From NCBI GenBank assembly GCA_003510325.1, contig DONB01000256.1:1-6013 (forward strand): a stretch of 6,013 nucleotides of DNA, read 5' to 3'. Position 1 is the first letter of the stretch; every line of letters starts with the position of its first letter. The DNA is from Thiobacillus sp. GTDB taxonomy: Bacteria; Pseudomonadota; Gammaproteobacteria; Burkholderiales; Thiobacillaceae. A program made the position numbers and the translations under genes. Under the pieces are notes generated by a model. The model saw nothing but the letters and a program-made list of their open reading frames with translations, had not been told where the DNA came from and made no database searches. Positions 5,707 through 6,013 of the stretch are shown in pieces.

Positions 5707-6013
5707 AAGCCGTGTCGAACAAGCCCGGGGTCGCCGTGGTCGGCGGCGGCTGGGCAGGCTGCGCCGCAGCCCTGACGCTGGCCGAAGCCGGTGTGGTTGT
5801 CACCCTGTACGAGGCCGGCCGCACGCTCGGCGGACGCGCACGCGCGGTCGAACTCGAAGGCCAATCGCTCGACAACGGCCAGCACATTCTGCTCGGCGCC
5901 TACGAACAGACGCTGCAGCTGATCGATCGCCTGCGCCCTGCCGCAGCGTCCGATGGCCTGTGGCGCCTTCAGCTCACCCTGGAGCAGCCGCCCGATTTCC
6001 GTCTTGTCTGTCC
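5703..6013 (+). CDS. hpnE: HpnE, FAD-dependent hydroxysqualene reductase, N-terminal part (cut by window edge)
   Basis: HpnE is the flavoenzyme that reduces hydroxysqualene to squalene, completing the HpnD-HpnC-HpnE route; older annotations call it squalene-associated FAD-dependent desaturase. Only 103 complete codons are visible of an expected length of roughly 420-450. They hold the FAD-binding Rossmann fold: VAVVGGGWAGCAAAL (10-24) with the glycine-rich loop, the ribose-binding acidic residue Glu37 in TLYEAGR, and the GGRAR motif (43-47). DNGQHILLGAY (57-67) is characteristic of HpnE and related carotenoid-type amine oxidase-fold enzymes. The ATG overlaps the hpnD stop as ATGA, and no Shine-Dalgarno precedes it, which points to translational coupling. 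The family is clear; the exact substrate is inferred from the operon. Confidence 0.93.
   Translation, partial: MKAVSNKPGVAVVGGGWAGCAAALTLAEAGVVVTLYEAGRTLGGRARAVELEGQSLDNGQHILLGAYEQTLQLIDRLRPAAASDGLWRLQLTLEQPPDFRLVC

Noticed and set aside
5221..5887. Minus-strand open frames opposite hpnD and hpnE
   Set aside because: They overlap clearly coding plus-strand genes and have no recognisable protein features.

Overview
This 6 kb window looks like an ordinary chromosomal stretch of a high-GC proteobacterium. The protein sequences, the tig-clpP-clpX-lon order, the tRNA-Leu next to tig and the adjacent hpnC-hpnD-hpnE squalene genes best suit a betaproteobacterium, possibly of the Nitrosomonadales type. 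That placement comes from family resemblance read by eye, not from a search. I see no insertion sequence, phage gene, CRISPR array or other sign of transfer, and no previously undescribed system.

Minus-strand half (1-3935), in transcription order: tRNA-Leu(UAG) (3935-3851), tig (3801-2503), clpP (2503-1847), clpX (1833-562) and the first third of a lon domain region (440-1, cut by the window edge). This is a protein-quality-control cluster. Trigger factor handles nascent chains at the ribosome, ClpP and ClpX form the ATP-dependent ClpXP protease, and Lon is a second ATP-dependent protease. tig and clpP overlap by one base (TGATG), and clpP and clpX are 13 nt apart with a clear ribosome binding site in the gap. 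lon is separated by 121 nt. That gap holds a perfect 8-bp inverted repeat, a very good match to a sigma-32 heat-shock promoter, and a leader in which the lon Shine-Dalgarno sequence can pair with an upstream complement.

Divergent intergenic region (3936-4051): this separates the tRNA/tig side from the hpn side. It contains a consensus TATAAT on the plus strand that overlaps a TATATT on the minus strand with a 17-bp-spaced weak -35, so the two promoters probably share one AT-rich core. A short inverted repeat lies beside it.

Plus-strand half (4052-6013): hpnC, hpnD and the start of hpnE, packed with a 2-nt gap and a 4-nt ATGA overlap. Together they encode the three-step bacterial squalene route: HpnD joins two farnesyl diphosphates to presqualene diphosphate, HpnC converts this to hydroxysqualene, and HpnE reduces it to squalene. 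Squalene normally feeds hopanoid synthesis. The cyclase gene is not in the window. None of the three hpn genes has a recognisable Shine-Dalgarno sequence, and hpnC seems to start at a non-ATG codon. The paralogues hpnC and hpnD share an exact 26-bp, codon-phased direct repeat.
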